A DNA stretch of 64,000 nucleotides from Stictocephala bisonia (lineage: Eukaryota; Arthropoda; Insecta; Hemiptera; Membracidae), in contig JAQJVL010000082.1 in assembly GCA_035578905.1 (NCBI GenBank), positions 1,710,650 through 1,774,649 on the forward strand, given 5' to 3'. Positions 1 through 13,509 of the stretch are shown one piece after another. Numbering within the stretch: position 1 is the stretch's first letter; every line of letters begins with the position of its first letter. Made by a program: the position numbers and the translations under genes. Below the pieces are notes generated by a model. That model was not told the DNA's origin. It ran no database searches and saw only the letters and a program-made list of their open reading frames with translations.

Positions 1-690
1 TGGGTAGGTGTAGGCTTTACTGAGCTGAAACTTTGGTGATTTTGCTCCTGTTAGAGTAAAGATTTGTTAGACTTAGGGTTTTTTACTTAACCAAGTAGCA
101 AACTTCACCAAATACCCACTGTACTAAATACATAGTATATTATTTTTAAATTTAAAACAACAAGTATACTTTTTACTCCTAAACGGCTAAAAACCTAGCT
201 TTTATTTTTATGTTTGATGCAAATAAGGTGATTTTCTACTTCCAAATGTATAAATTAATCTGAGACATGATGTAATAAAAGTCATGGAGAAAATAAAATA
301 AAGAAAGAGAGGTCACTTTCTTATGGCCTTAGCGAATTATTCAATGGCAGTTTATGTAAATTACAATTAATGTACATCGTTGTACATCTGTAGTAATAAT
401 CACTATATCGTATTTATTCTTGAGCATTTTGGGGGTAATGATAAAGGGACAGACAAGGTACTGGCCCTGCCATTACATGACAAACTGGATAAATATTAAC
501 TCGACACATTACTACGGCTCATATTCAGCGCACAATTGCATGCGACCTCTGTTCTTTCTTCTCAGTGGTACCTATAACCAGTAAAGTATATCATATATAC
601 CGTTGTCAAAATTTTATTTGATTTAAGCAAAATAATGTTCATAATGGGATAATATTTAATGAAAAATCAAATTTAAAAATAGAAAACAAA
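1..690. other. No gene seen
   Basis: AT-rich non-coding DNA with no credible ORF, splice-bounded exon or clear repeat. Confidence 0.6.
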
Positions 691-815
691 AATAAAATAG
701 TTTAGAAATAAAATACAAAGTATAATAGATTAGAATAGAGAAGGGAAGTACAGAAAATAACAGAATAGAGTAGAATAGGGAAAGATATAATAAAAAGTAG
801 GGATGTAGTAGAATA
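690..815. repeat. Purine-rich degenerate repeat (agaatag type)
   Basis: agattagaatagagaaggga, aacagaatagagtagaatag and similar words recur through 690-815 and again near 1027-1055 (acaggatagaatggaatg). Low-complexity DNA; no gene. Confidence 0.6.
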
Positions 816-823
816 AAGAAGGA

Positions 824-960
824 TTTTTGCTAGCTTAGTGTTTAGCACTTCTGCTTCAAATGCAAAGGCCTACGAGGTAAAATCTGGTAGGAGAATTAAA
901 ATTTACCTAAGGGGTTTGAACGCTTGTTCCAAAACAACGCTTGTATACTAAGGAGGAAAA
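824..960 (+). repeat. Second tRNA-like repeat family (copy 1)
   Basis: The stretch tttgctagcttagtgtttag, cacttctgcttcaaatgc, then ggggtttgaacgcttgttcc is repeated in diverged form at 27870-28010. The tagcttagtg-tttagca part resembles a tRNA A-box. The family is short and decayed. Confidence 0.55.
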
Positions 961-1127
961 TCTTACTATACTGTAAAGTATATGTATATACTTATGTATA
1001 CAGTAAAAAATAAATAAATAAAATGTAACAGAATGAAACAGGATAGAATGGAATGTCCAGCACTATATTCAATAAATATTGTTACAACATACCTCACTGT
1101 TAATATACAATTAATGCAGTTACTGGT

Positions 1128-1182
1128 GGCTCCGTGGCTGAGGATTTGGACTGCGGAGTCCATGATCCAAGGTTCTAATCCT
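1128..1182 (+). repeat. tRNA-like fragment
   Basis: Contains ggctccgtggctgagg, ttggactgcggagtcc (a hairpin like an anticodon arm) and a B-box-like ggttctaatcc. The ends do not pair into an acceptor stem, so this is probably a retroposed or decayed tRNA-derived piece. Confidence 0.4.
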
Positions 1183-4100
1183 AAAGTGAGCTTACGGTTG
1201 GTACTTAATTAGTTGGATAAAGTTCACGCACATGCCTGTTCGCCATATAAACAGGTAAGTGAAGTTAAAGAAAGTTGCGTCAGAAACACTACGATTTTAA
1301 ATGACACTTTTGCAACAAGTATTTTAAATTATTGCATTGATGAAGTTCACACTTCGTTTACTACTCGAAATTTATGTAAGGAAACTTTGTCAAGAATAAT
1401 AAGCCTTTAAAATGAAGCAGATAGTAGTAATGTTCAGTGTTGTGAGAATTGAACAAAGATAATGTTCAACCCCTATAGAAATTAATTGAATAAAAGCAAT
1501 TCTTGTAAAATACATGTCGTAATAGACTAAGTGACTCTTAAAAGACACTGAACCTTATTTTCTTCGTTTATAGGTTTCACTAAAGGTAAAAAGCCCGTCA
1601 TAACCGTAAACGCGCCGAAGCTATCAGGAAAACGACCTGATCAAATATTAAAGGAACGATAATGGACAATGTACTTTCAACTAAAACCTTTGCATGGGAA
1701 GTCGTAAGATATAGACTCATATTTTTATCTACTTTACGTATTTTTAATCAGAATCCCGTAGCACGTATACATTAACTACTCTGCTGTTACCGGGTTTACG
1801 ATTTTTTACGTGAATTATTAAAAACGTGCAAATTTCGTAACTTACATTAATTTAAGCAAGTTAAAAAATACATGAAAAAGGTTTACGCCATAAATACTTT
1901 TTATATTTTTAACAAGTAGCATTGAAAGAATTAAGTGTAATTTGAGTGCACATCGCTCAAATAATAATCTTAATATATTTTCCTTGAGTTTTGTAAACAC
2001 TTTGTTTCTTAATCAGAATATCTGTGATTCTTTGTGAATTCCATTTTCTGTTTGTTTTTTTCCTTTAATTCTATTACAATGTATATTTATGTACTATTAT
2101 TAGTTAAATAAATACACAAATTTCATTTAAATATGGTCATGCTATACGATACATTTACGCTACTCTTCCACAATGTCAACTCTAATGATATGAGTATGGA
2201 TAATTTTATCTCAAATTTATAGATTAATGAGGAAATAAGTAAAATACTTACGCATATCAAAGCTAAATAAAATCTTCATAAAACAAATTTTCATAGATGT
2301 ATTACAGTGTCCTTAACGACTTCCATACTGCCACAGAGAAATATTTTAGAATCACACTCTAATTATCCTATTTTAAGATATGGAATATTATATAGTCTAA
2401 AATGTCTGTAAACATCATAATATCTTTTTTATTGTTGAAATAGAAATTGGAAACTTTTAAAATCTCGATATGTATTGGGTACCTACCTACTTTTGGAACA
2501 ATGTTGTGTCATTTCACACTAATGCGTGACGTCCTGTCGAGGCTGCATCTCCAAGGAATGACTATCAGAAAATAGAGCACTTTGAGTATGGAACATTTTC
2601 AGATATTCAACAGGTTCATTTTAACTGGGTTCGTACCATATTAGTTACAGTAAATTTCCTAACATTAAAAAAAATTTTAATTGATTTGAAACAACATTTC
2701 CATTTTAAGCTGGTTTTATTAGCACAATTTTATTATTAGTATGTTGTACAATTAACGTTATAATTCTAAATTATTTAATAATAATTTAAATGACTTGTTA
2801 GTCATTTATTTTTGGCTGGTACTATCAAACGGATCCAATAATATTAATTTTGTTTTCGTTGTAGAGAATGAACTTTTGTAGATAATTTATATTTCATAAC
2901 AAGAAAAACCGCGAATGTTTAATACGTAGGCCTATTCAGTTTAATGAATGAAACTACAAGAACACGTTTGTCACCAGCAACACAATCCTACTTGTATTGC
3001 TATGAGTGTAATCGAGAGTATAATATTGCATTTTATCTTTATGAGCAAATTGGTCCCCACGGCACGAAGTTTTTCAAGCGAGAAAGAGGATAAGTCAGAA
3101 GAGAGATAGTAAAATAAATTAAAATTTCATTTTATTGAATAGATATATTTGTTAAAAACAAGATTATATTTCAAATGTCCTAGATAAGTCTTGTTTATTT
3201 GTTTATATGTATTGTCCTAGATTATTTGTTTGGAAACATAAATAATTAACTAAATATTTAAAATTAAGTAATAATGTCAGAATGATTTTAAACGGTATAA
3301 AAATGTAATAAAATTGTTATTACATTAAATTCAGTACGTCCTAAAAAGGATTTTCTATGATAAATATCTCTTTTTCTTCTCTGTCCTTTGCACTGGACAG
3401 TTGAAAAAAACATTAATTACTTCTGGTTAAAATCTCAATCTTATCTGTATGATCTTTGGTTACCCTATCTATGTGATATTATTTTATTATCCGTTGATAA
3501 GGATCAATTGAATTAGTAAAAAAAAACTCTCGTTTATCTACAATTACCACTTTTATTCATTAAATATTTTCCCCCAATACTGACTAATGGTGGTCTATTG
3601 ATGACAAAATTAATATGTATTTGCCAACAACATCTATAATTGTATTTTTTTAAATTTTGAATTAAAATCAAGAGAAGTTAAAAAATTTTGCTTTGTAACA
3701 TTTATGAACCTTCAAATATTTTACTATAAACAAGGATTTGTTATTTGGTAAAAATAAACAAAATCACAATTTATTATTTTAATGAGCTGAAAAGGAGCTG
3801 AAACAAATAATAAATTCAGCAAAACCATAATAACATCTACTTATTGTGATATATTTTCTGATATGATTAGTAAATTTAATTCTGAACTTAAGACAATGTA
3901 AGCCGTGCCAAACAAATAAACTGAGGTGTGTTTTACTTCGTCATGATCAAATAAACACAATCTAACGCCCTTTAATTTTCCTTCTTTAAATATCCTTCAC
4001 TGGTTAATACTATTATTAAAAATTCCACCAAAGAACGGAACAAAAATGATAAAAACATAAAAATACGAAAATGTTAGTTGAAATAAAACTTTATTGAGGA

Positions 4101-5065
4101 ATAAAGTCTACCAAGATACTTTAGAGCAGTGTTTCAACCACTATGTCATATACTATGAATTCAACCAGAAAAATAACATTTTTGTAAAATAATTTGTAGT
4201 AATTTTATCGGAGTTAAAAAAAAAACCATCGTCTCCATGCGGCTAAAACAGTTATTTTTTAATTTCAGCCAGAATACTATAGCTTGATAGGATCAGATGA
4301 AAGCAAAGGTAAGTATTTTTCGTTTTCGTTGAACGGTTTTATCGCTGGTGATAAGAATCTAAGCTTGGGGTTGTCAGGGAAACAGCCCCAGCATCAGCCA
4401 ACCTTGAAATGTTCTTTAGACTTGGTTAACATAAAGAGAAAATACATTCACCACACCTTGATAAAAATTTAAAAAATTGTATGATATTTCATATTAGATA
4501 TTATATTTTCCACCAAGATAAATTGTAAATTGCACCAAACCTGATTTTAAATTAAAACAAACCATAGTAAATAATAAACATAAATACCTACTTCATAAAT
4601 GAGACTTTAACAAATATATTCAGGTCAACATAAATCTAGTTGTGCCCAACATACAGACTTAGTAATTATAGAAAACTTCAACAATGTTGTATGTCATATT
4701 ACCCTCAGTAACATGGTTACAAATAACAATGTAGTCAACAGACATGTTATATTACATTGCTGTCTGCAGCCCTTGTAACGTGGTACATAGTTTGTATTTT
4801 ATTACACCAATAAACAGACTCAGTGGACTTGTGAATAAAACAATGTTGAATCTCCGCTTATATTCACTTTTCGTTTGAGGTGAAATGCCAAGGATCAGCT
4901 CTTCGATATAGCAGGAATTAAAAGTATAACCTCATTTAATTGAACTGTTTAATAGCATTTAAACTAATGTGTTAATATTTACCATGAGTACTGATTCTCT
5001 ATTTATTTTAAACAAAACAGCTGTTGTAAAACATTATTAAAATATTTAGAAATTATGCTTAACCG
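1183..5065. other. AT-rich intergenic or intronic DNA
   Basis: Only short ORFs (e.g. 4284-4472) without family resemblance. The segment 4262-4312 has an acceptor-like atttttttaatttcag and donor-like caaag|gtaagt around about 41 bp, which is the only exon-like frame noticed. No clear mobile element. Confidence 0.5.
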
Positions 5066-5350
5066 GCCGGTGTCATAACTAGAACCTACATTTTTCGGAG
5101 ACAACTACGTCAAGGTACTATCTACAATATTTACAAGATGCTAGATGTTTCGCCATACTGTGATGTAGCATCCTCAGTGGTTTCTCTGAGATGCCACATT
5201 TATCGATTTTTTTCTCAGTGGCAGTCTCAGAAACTACTGAGAATGCCACATCGCAGTATGGGCGAAACGTCTGGTATCTTTTAAGTATTGTAGATAGTAC
5301 CTTGACGCGGTTGTCACCGGAAAATGTAGATTCTAGTTATTACGATACTA
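5066..5350. mobile_element. Foldback MITE
   Basis: Left arm actagaacctacatttttcg, aaggtactatctacaatatt, gtttcgccatactgtgatgt; right arm is the inverted counterpart (catcgcagtatgggcgaaac, gtagatagtaccttgacg). The arms are about 110 bp around a short centre. No ORF. Confidence 0.85.
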
Positions 5351-5660
5351 TTGTTTTTGGTTACAAGTAAATTTTTATAGCAGTTAATTTTGCTTCAGTC
5401 ATTCTTTCTTTAATAATTATCATAAATTAATTTACTGCAGTAATATTTTTAGTCAACATGTACTTATTATTTAAATTGTTATTTTATAGTAAAATGTAAT
5501 GATTTAAAAAAACAGTACACTTGATCTGTTTAGGAATTATAATTTAACTAATAAGATCAGGGTTGAAACAAGCCGGTGATATAATAAAAATATCAAGAAC
5601 AATAAACACGCTACCGAAGTATCATAGGCTCTAACAAGGCGCGTCAAAGTCTGGGCCAGG

Positions 5661-5851
5661 GAGAGCCAGTGGCCATGCGGTCTAAGGCGTCAAGACTTTG
5701 TTCTTGACAACTTGTATGAGGAACAATCGCCTTGTACTGCACTGGTTCACCCCCTTACTCTGTCTGATAAGTTCCACGCACAGATCAATATTTTATGGAA
5801 AATGGGTAAAGTGAGGTTAAAGAAGAGGTCGGCCTCTCCTCTAATAAATTT
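5661..5851 (+). repeat. tRNA-derived SINE (family 1)
   Basis: Begins gagagccagtggccatgcgg and tctaaggcgtcaagac, followed by the shared body (cttgtactgcactggttcac, aagaagaggtcggcctctcc). The B-box region is deleted or degraded. Confidence 0.82.
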
Positions 5852-7689
5852 AGTAACTCTTTGTATTTAGGGTAGATAGAGAAATACTTTTTAAATACAA
5901 ATAAATTATCACAAGGAAGTACATGGACCAAATGAGGTTTACACGATTTAAAAATAAAGACCAAATATAATATTGTCATAATTCCCTCTCTCTCTTTAAA
6001 CTAACCTAACTTAGTTCAGTTAAACACAGCAATATAAAAGTAAATAAATAAAACAATTTTTTTAAATACAGCAAGTTCCAACTTTTTCTAAGGGGATTTC
6101 AATATAATAAGAATAAATAAAAAAGTTCAATATAACTAAAAAATATTTCTAAACATATCTAAAAAGAAGCCAATTAATTGGTACTTTAAATAGATTTTGC
6201 ATAATTTGTATTCAAAGTTTATATAGATATACAAAATTAACTTTAGAATGTATTTAAACCTTTATTAGTGTTATATAAATTTTAACTGTCTAAGGCTATT
6301 AGAAACATTATGAGCATACAGATCAATAAATAAAAAATAATAAAAAACATGGAAATATTACTAATAATTATATATTTTTAATTAAATTCGGCATAACTTT
6401 TGCTCAGCATAAAATATAAGGAATAGTAAGATAATAAATTTGTTTGATTTACTGGAACCAAGCTTTGAAGTGGGTTTGCATACTTCTTTTTTTATTGAAA
6501 ACTTATATATATAGTTATGTATATGTTTATTTGTTCATCCAGAAAACTCATGTGTGTTTTCTGTATTATACTTAAAATAAAATCATTAAAAACTTTCAAA
6601 TAAATTATTTTTTGTAATTGTTTTAGCAGTTCATATAATACTCATATTCATCTACATGGGAAAGCTTTAGAATTCTTCATGAACCTAATAATTTTAAAAA
6701 AGAAAAAAAGAAAAAACCGTTTAATGTTTAACTATTAGAAAGGCTAACTATTAAAAATTACCCTTTTAAGGGATAGGTATTTTGAATTAGTAACTCTCCA
6801 CTTATGTACTACGTTAGAGTCGTAAAAAGTAATCTCGTTTACTACAAAGTAAACACGCAACGTTTTGGAAGTTCAATATTTTGAGTTACTCTATTCATAT
6901 AATAGAACATCTTATCCTATATTTGAAAAAAAGTAGATGAAAATATATAAATATCAAAGTAAATGTAGAACATGTTTAGCATCAAGTATTATGTTAATTT
7001 GCATGATATATTAGTGAGCTAACAGTTCTGTGATAAATGTGCTCCCTTAGAATTCCGTGTTCGGAAAAGTTTGAGCGGCGATACCGCACGCACTGCTCAT
7101 ATTTTGAGTCAAGTGCCATATCTCGAGTCGCTGACGTTACATCGGCGACTGCCCTTGTAAACCTATTACTTCTGGACATATGTTGCCAAACTGCATCCCA
7201 TATATTATCAATAATGATAGTATTCCCTTTTCAATGCTTACAATAGAATAGAAGCCAAGTCTGTACTTATCAACAAGGTCGTTAGTATTTATACACAATT
7301 TGAAATATTTACTATAAATTAATGTAATACAAAAGTGTAATCATTACATGTACAAATAATATCTTAATCATAATAGTGGTTTGGATAGGCTATAAGTAAC
7401 CATAAGTCTCTTTATTATATATGTTGCTAAATATTTCAATATTTATATATATTCTATACTGTAAATTTTACTATTCTACTTCTGAAAATTACTTGTATAT
7501 ATCAGCTAAAGAAAACAAAATTACTATTCCATGAGATTATCCATCTACTTTTAGTTTTATTAGAGATTAGAAAAAGTTTGCTTTAGTTACTCAGAAATTG
7601 ACAAAGTGAGGAAGAACTGTGTAAATTATTACCAACATTAATAGTTACTTATAATTATTATACGTTTTAATCATTGCATTTTATTTATT
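5852..7689. other. AT-rich DNA with one GC-richer patch
   Basis: The patch 7035-7190 (gagcggcgataccgcacgca, tcgctgacgttacatcggcg) is unlike its flanks and contains an inverted core: gctgacgttacatcggcg pairs partly with itself. It is probably an unclassified mobile-element fragment. Otherwise nothing seen. Confidence 0.45.
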
Positions 7690-7741
7690 TTAACTTATAT
7701 ATATATATATATATACATAAGTTAAATTATTGTAAATAATA

Positions 7742-7905
7742 CACCCATTCACGTACAGTGGTATTGAAACACCCGACCACCAATACACAATCAGTGGTAT
7801 TGACTTACCCGCCCATCCATATACATACAGTGTATTGACCCAGCCGCCCACCAATACACGTACAGTGGTACTGACCCACCCGCCCGTTCAAACACCTTCA
7901 GTATA
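7742..7905. repeat. Minisatellite (gtacagtggta-ttgacccacccgcccacc type)
   Basis: Four imperfect units of about 40-45 bp include acagtggtattgac, acccgcccatcc and caatacacgtacag. Related arrays occur inverted at 41.85 and 46.4 kb. Flanked on both sides by AT palindromes (7690-7724 and 7907-7934). Confidence 0.82.
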
Positions 7906-7934
7906 TATAATGATAATATATATATATATTATCA

Positions 7935-9979
7935 TTCATATGTTAATGGGGTCGTTTAGTTTGAAAATTTTAAACTCTTAAATAAAAACCCCCATAAGTA
8001 ATAATCAAATACAAATTCATTTAGTGTTGTTTTTTGTGTTGAATAATGATTACACCTAAAATATTATTTTTATATATCAATCACCATGCCAACAATGGTC
8101 AGTTGGCTCTTTTTCAACAATAAAAGTACTGAAGAAAGTATATTTTGTAATTTTACATTACTAGTTCCAGAAATTCAGGTTGATGAATTAAAAAAATAAA
8201 AAATCTTTAGGCACAAAGAAGAAAATGTGTGTATTAAACTATGTACACACAATTGTTACCAAATAAATTAATATAAGAACAAAATATTTAGTAATTATTC
8301 AACGCCAATGATCGTCACGCAACACAAAATTTCAATAATTTTTGCAAAGTGATACATCTTTAAATTAAATACATAATTTAAAATCATTTAATTAATGTTT
8401 TCATTGACACATTTGGAATGTTTAATGTAATGTAATCTATCTATTAACATAATTATACCAATGGACGAATAATACTACCCAATTCGCGTACAGCCTTTAA
8501 AAAACAAACACAATATGCAGTGCAATTCATGTTTGTATTTGTGTATAATTTTAGAATTTTGAGGAAAAACACGTGTATCCAAGATCAACAAAAATTAATA
8601 CATTTTTATAAACAAAATTCAGTACAATACCCAGTAATATTATCAAATACATTCACATTTATCACTAAATTGTTCCCTTAGTGTGAAATAAAAACTATAA
8701 TTTGGCTATGCAGAACTGAAACCATACGATATGTAGTCAGTGTGAACGTATAAGTGAAATTTAAAATTTACTACAAAACTAATTTCTAACCGTAAATTAA
8801 GACAATATTTTATTTTTTAAAATTTAATTTTGTGTTTTTTAATCCATTTAAAATCCGACAAAGGTATAAGTACTTATAAAAATACAAAAATTCAGTAAAG
8901 TATTATTAGCTTCGTTTAAATTTTAAATGAGATTTTTATTTAAACATTGAGTGTTGATCATATTTCCTAGGTTTATCAAACTAATATAAAATTGCATCGT
9001 GAATGAAGTAAAGATATGTTGAATTTAAGCTTTTTTTTGAAAATAAAGGTTCACATACACTAACTAAATCTCCTGGTTTTCATGACTTGGTTGGCTATGT
9101 ACGTAGTTCTGAGGAACGCCTGCGACAACACCGATTGGCAATATAAGGACAGTATCTCAATTGCGTTTATTGATGAAAGGCGCTGAAGAAGGCTATTCAA
9201 GGAATAACCATACAATAGAAGCTAAATCATAATAATTGTTTATAATTACAGCACTTTAATTTTTTATGTGTATTATTGGGTGGATAAAATTACTTCATTC
9301 CAAATTAAATTTGATAGATGGATTTGAATTTGAATACATACAAAAAAACAAAAAAATGCCTTTATTTGTACTAAAGTTTGCAATATATGTATTTACATGC
9401 ATATATCTTATAATTAGGATTATTCATTTTTTATTTATTAAATTTAAATAAGATCTCTAATTAGTGAACCTAATTTGTGGTAAATTAAAAGATACTTAGT
9501 ACAATAATGTAAAAACATAAGATGTTATTGGTATGGATCTATATTATATCTATATTATATTATAGATCTATACTCATGCCTTTTATTTTCCAAGCTGAGT
9601 ATAAAGTGAACTGTTTCTTTGTATTCTTCCAAGGCGATGTCTTACTTTCGTATAATTGTGTCAATATTCAACAATCACATGTCTTCCACATTATCATGAA
9701 CATATTTTATTTGAAGTACGCGTAAACTCTACGCGACTGTAGTATGAAATATGTAAAAAGAAACTAAATTTGAAATAAAAGTTTAAATTGCCATCTTAGT
9801 TTGACCGTTTCTTCCTGAATACATATTCATGTTTTAGATTATCAGCATGCTCTCTAATAAATAATTTATTTAGGTGCCTTGACCAACTGAAATCTGTTAG
9901 TCGTAGACTAGTGGTCTATGGTAGTAAATAGAGTGAGTTCAAAATAACAACAGGGCTGGTTGTGCTGATTTCCAAGACA
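7935..9979. other. AT-rich DNA, nothing recognised
   Basis: ORFs at 9266-9451 and 9522-9725 are hydrophobic, low-complexity translations of AT-rich DNA. The patch 9060-9230 is somewhat GC-richer but matches no family I know. Confidence 0.5.
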
Positions 9980-10313
9980 CATCCCCAGTGATAAAGTTGT
10001 TGATGCAACATGTTGTGGTGTCCCGAGCGTACATAACTCGAGGACTTACACCAGCTTCAGCAAATAAAACAAGTCATGTAGAGTATTTAGGGTGTGATGT
10101 TTAGTGTCCATTCATCAACCTTAATCTTTACACCTTAAACCTGAAACATTACACCTCGATTACCCTGCCTGAAATGCTTTATTTGCTGAAGCTGGTGTAA
10201 ATCCATGAGTTATGTCATGGCCGTCTCTAGTAGAGTCTACTAGAGACGGCCATGGTTATGTACGCTTGAGACACCACAACATGTAGCGCCAACAACTTTA
10301 TCACTATGTATAT
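9980..10313. mobile_element. Inverted-repeat element carrying a secondary palindromic insertion
   Basis: Outer arms: agtgataaagttgttg, catgttgtggtgtc, gcgtacataac, acaccagcttcagcaaataa on the left are inverted on the right in the same order. The right arm is interrupted at 10216-10254 by a short perfect palindrome. No ORF. Confidence 0.85.
10216..10254. repeat. Perfect 39-bp palindrome flanked by 7-bp direct repeats
   Basis: The arms catggccgtctctagtaga and tctactagagacggccatg (19 bp each) are separated by a single g. GTTATGT occurs directly on each side (10209-10215, 10255-10261). The opposite arm of the surrounding inverted repeat has only one copy of that heptamer and no palindrome. Confidence 0.93.
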
Positions 10314-10320
10314 GTCACTA

Positions 10321-10620
10321 TGATTGTTAAAATAAAGCATTAAAAAATTTCCTCCATACTGTATTCCTTGAAATTATATACATATTTGTTGGTGGAAAAA
10401 TATTAAAACATAAAAAGGCTTGGCTAAATTTTACATTTATATAAATATTATTGTTAAAATAGAGCAGAAGAAAACTTCCCGTCCATACTGTATTTCTTGA
10501 AATTATATACATTCAAATACAGTAAATATTTGTTAATGGATAAAAAAACCTAAAAAACTAAACATGCTTAGCTAATTTTATATTTATGTCAACATGATTG
10601 CTTTGATAGTTCAAGAAGAA
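10321..10620 (+). repeat. Imperfect direct duplication, unit about 130 bp
   Basis: tccatactgtattccttgaa and ttatatacat recur about 120 bp later as tccatactgtatttcttgaa. Both are followed by ttgttaatgg/ttgttggtgg and agcttggctaa-like text. A third, shorter segment (gctaattttatatttatgtc) ends the block. Confidence 0.7.
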
Positions 10621-12324
10621 AGCATCCCTTATTTTTATTGTGTTCATTTCTTGTTATTGTGTTCATTCAATTTTCTACGCCAACAACCATTTTACGTCGC
10701 CAATCTAAGACGAAGTTAATATTCTCGTGTTTGCCTATGTTTTTATAAATGACGTAGAAGGTTAACAGAATGTAACTACCCTTCACTGCCAAGCTAATAT
10801 ATACCTTCTTGTCTGTCCGTCTTCTACGAGACGTGTCCGTGTTGGTGTTCAGCATGTCTTCACAGTTTCCTAGCAGCGTGGAAGCTCGCGTGATATATAA
10901 CATGCTTTAAAATCTGCGCCTCTTAACTCAACGGTGCATGTCTACGTGGCATATATTTGTTCCAACAATCATGACAGTAATAAATTAAGAAAAAATTTAT
11001 TATTCTTGATAAATAAATATCATAACAAACTGTAGACTGAACCGAGAATGAGCCGGGTATACATGCATCTAAACATTTAATTAAATTTGAGCAAATCTAT
11101 ACTTAAAGCTCATCAGTAGTAAATTAAATGAATAAACAAAACAGTAAGGTTAAATTTATGTTATTAATTAAATACAATGTTAGAAAATATTAGTATTTTA
11201 AATAATGATAAAACCTATGAAAATTAATAGGTCAAGTAATATTTAAAAAATCTCTATTGTTTATCAAATCGACAAATCAGATTAAACTCACAAAAATGTT
11301 AACGTAAAAATAAAAAGGGAATATAATATTACCAGTAAGTTTAAGTTGCAGATAATTTGTTTTAAATCTATTCTCAACTATTCTTATTAATACAATGTTA
11401 TTTATAGACTTAGCTACAAGAATGTTCTTTGGAATTTTTCTTTATTGAGGTTTAACAGGGATTTGTTGTTTTAAATCCTTGTTTCGTGATATTAATGATA
11501 AATTCCACTGTGATTTAAGAAATGATTTGTACCAATATTAAAATCATATGTTTAAAAGCAAGTAGTAAAATAATGTTGGTAATGGTTATTTAATTATTTT
11601 ATTATTATGTAGAAACTTAAAATTCCAGCTCCTACTTAACCCTCACTGATTATTTGAAATTTTTCATTAACATTTCAAATTTTTCTTGCTAATTTTTACA
11701 CATTTATGGTTTATGAATACAATTTTAGAGTAACTCATAATAATCATACATTAAATTAAATCATTTTGAATCATAAATTAAATAAAATTACTATTAAATA
11801 GTGTGATCTTCACAAGGAAAAATGTTTTCTTTTCAAATAAGTTTCATTAAAAAGAGATCCGAGGTTAAGGGAGAATTCCGGACGTAGGGGGCTACAAAGG
11901 CTGTGGCTTGTGCAGTAATATTGTCTTAATACGTTCTTTCTACTCAGGTTATGACGCAAGTTTCATCTTTGATCTTATTTTTATAAGAAAATCTCGCATC
12001 TTTGCTAAAATAATTAATTTTAAACTACATTACTAACTAAATTAGTTGAGTTTACGTAATTTATTTGAAGAGGTTTCATGGTAGTTATGTATCAGGTATT
12101 ATAAAAAATTTTTTAAATAAAACAAAAAATATTGAACAAAATAAGAAAATACTTTTCAGTCTCAAGAATTTAATCTGACTGTAAATACCAATAAAAAATA
12201 ATTTGTTGAAGATTTATTTAAAATTTACTACAACTGATGATCAATTGTTAAACAATTCTGTAACCCAGCTACGTGGGGTAAAGTGTTGTGGAGATTGTAA
12301 CCTACCTTCTCTCCTCAGGTTCTA
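10621..12324. other. No gene seen
   Basis: A GC-richer patch at 10670-10930 gives a minus-strand ORF (MLYITRASTLLGNCEDMLNT) that I cannot place. The rest is AT-rich. 11865-11945 (ggagaattccggacgtaggg) may be a short mobile-element remnant. Confidence 0.4.
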
Positions 12325-12660
12325 TACTCAGTCCTCTTAATACCGACATGGCGTACGCTCAATGGTTGTCATACATATAGGCACTACTAGAGAGGTCTGG
12401 GGTGTCCATGTTGGGTGGTAGTCAGTGTTCGGAATATCAGGCTTGTCAATTAGCTGTAAGTCAGACCAATACTACGTGGTTTGGATTCAACATAAAGCTG
12501 TAGGGCCCATAGTTGCCTTGGCTATTGGGCTATCAAGTAATGGCCCTTTCTGAGCACAAGTCGAACTCAATTAGTAACCAGACTACGCAGTTCATCCAGA
12601 CTCGTCCTACACTCATATAATTATTTCTATTCGCAAGTTGTGTCGGTGTCTCATATGTAA
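12325..12660 (+). repeat. Dispersed retroposon family 2, copy 1
   Basis: The shared landmarks are cactactagagaggtctggg, gtgttgggtggta-type sequence, caggcttgtcaatt, agaccaatactacgtggttt, aaagctgtagg and cctttctgagcacaagtcg. Four longer copies and one tail fragment occur in the window. Full copies end in a TCTTA-(AAT)n-like tail, suggesting target-primed retroposition. No ORF is conserved. Confidence 0.8.
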
Positions 12661-13509
12661 GAACGTAAGAACAATTTACCAATTTAACTTTTAATTTAAG
12701 AAGAACAACCCAATTTTATTAATTACGCACTTTTGGTAACTTTATTTGCTTAGTATTAAATATTTTTGCGAAAATAGTGGGCGTTTAAATTCTTATAGAT
12801 CAATATCTTTCCAATTTTCAAACTAATAATGTATAGTCTTTATTTTATTAATTTAACGTTTAAAATAAATTACTGTACTAGTACCTTAAAAGTTATCTTT
12901 TTTATTTTGAATAGCAAATTTATAAATATAAATTATTACATTATAATTAAAATAATACGAATCTCTTTTCATCTATCTCTCTAAGCTAAAAAATATGTTT
13001 GTTTATCTAAAGTAAATTATTTTTCTCTCCTTGTTAGAAGTGTCTGTAGAGTGGAGATAATTGTACATGCAATTTTAAAACATGAGATATATATGTACGC
13101 CTTTTCCAGCCATTATCGAACCTTGGTATTTTATTAGAGTTGCCCTGTCCGACCGTCAGAACACCAAGTTTCCCCTAGGCACACCTGGCTTGATATATTG
13201 CACAATTAAAGAAAAAATTCGGTTGTCATCAACCAATGGTTTAAAGAATAAATGCTAAACGATAAAAAAAATTATTGTTTCCAATCAGTCAATCTAATAG
13301 CTATCATTAATATCCAGAATGGATGACATCTATTACGTAGCCTTTTTTAAAAACAGACAACAAATCATGCACTCCGTATTATCTATAGAGATGTGTATAC
13401 TAACCATCTAGTGTTGTTTTTGTCTGTTATTGAAACGAGAATAAATTATATTAGCTTCTGCTTAGTAATATTTACCAATTTATTTTTTAACATAACATCT
13501 ACAACACTA

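Noticed and set aside
4262..4312. Mini-exon between a strong acceptor and caaag|gtaagt
   Set aside because: The splice-like signals are good, but about 41 bp with no flanking partner exons or recognisable coding content is not enough to call a gene.
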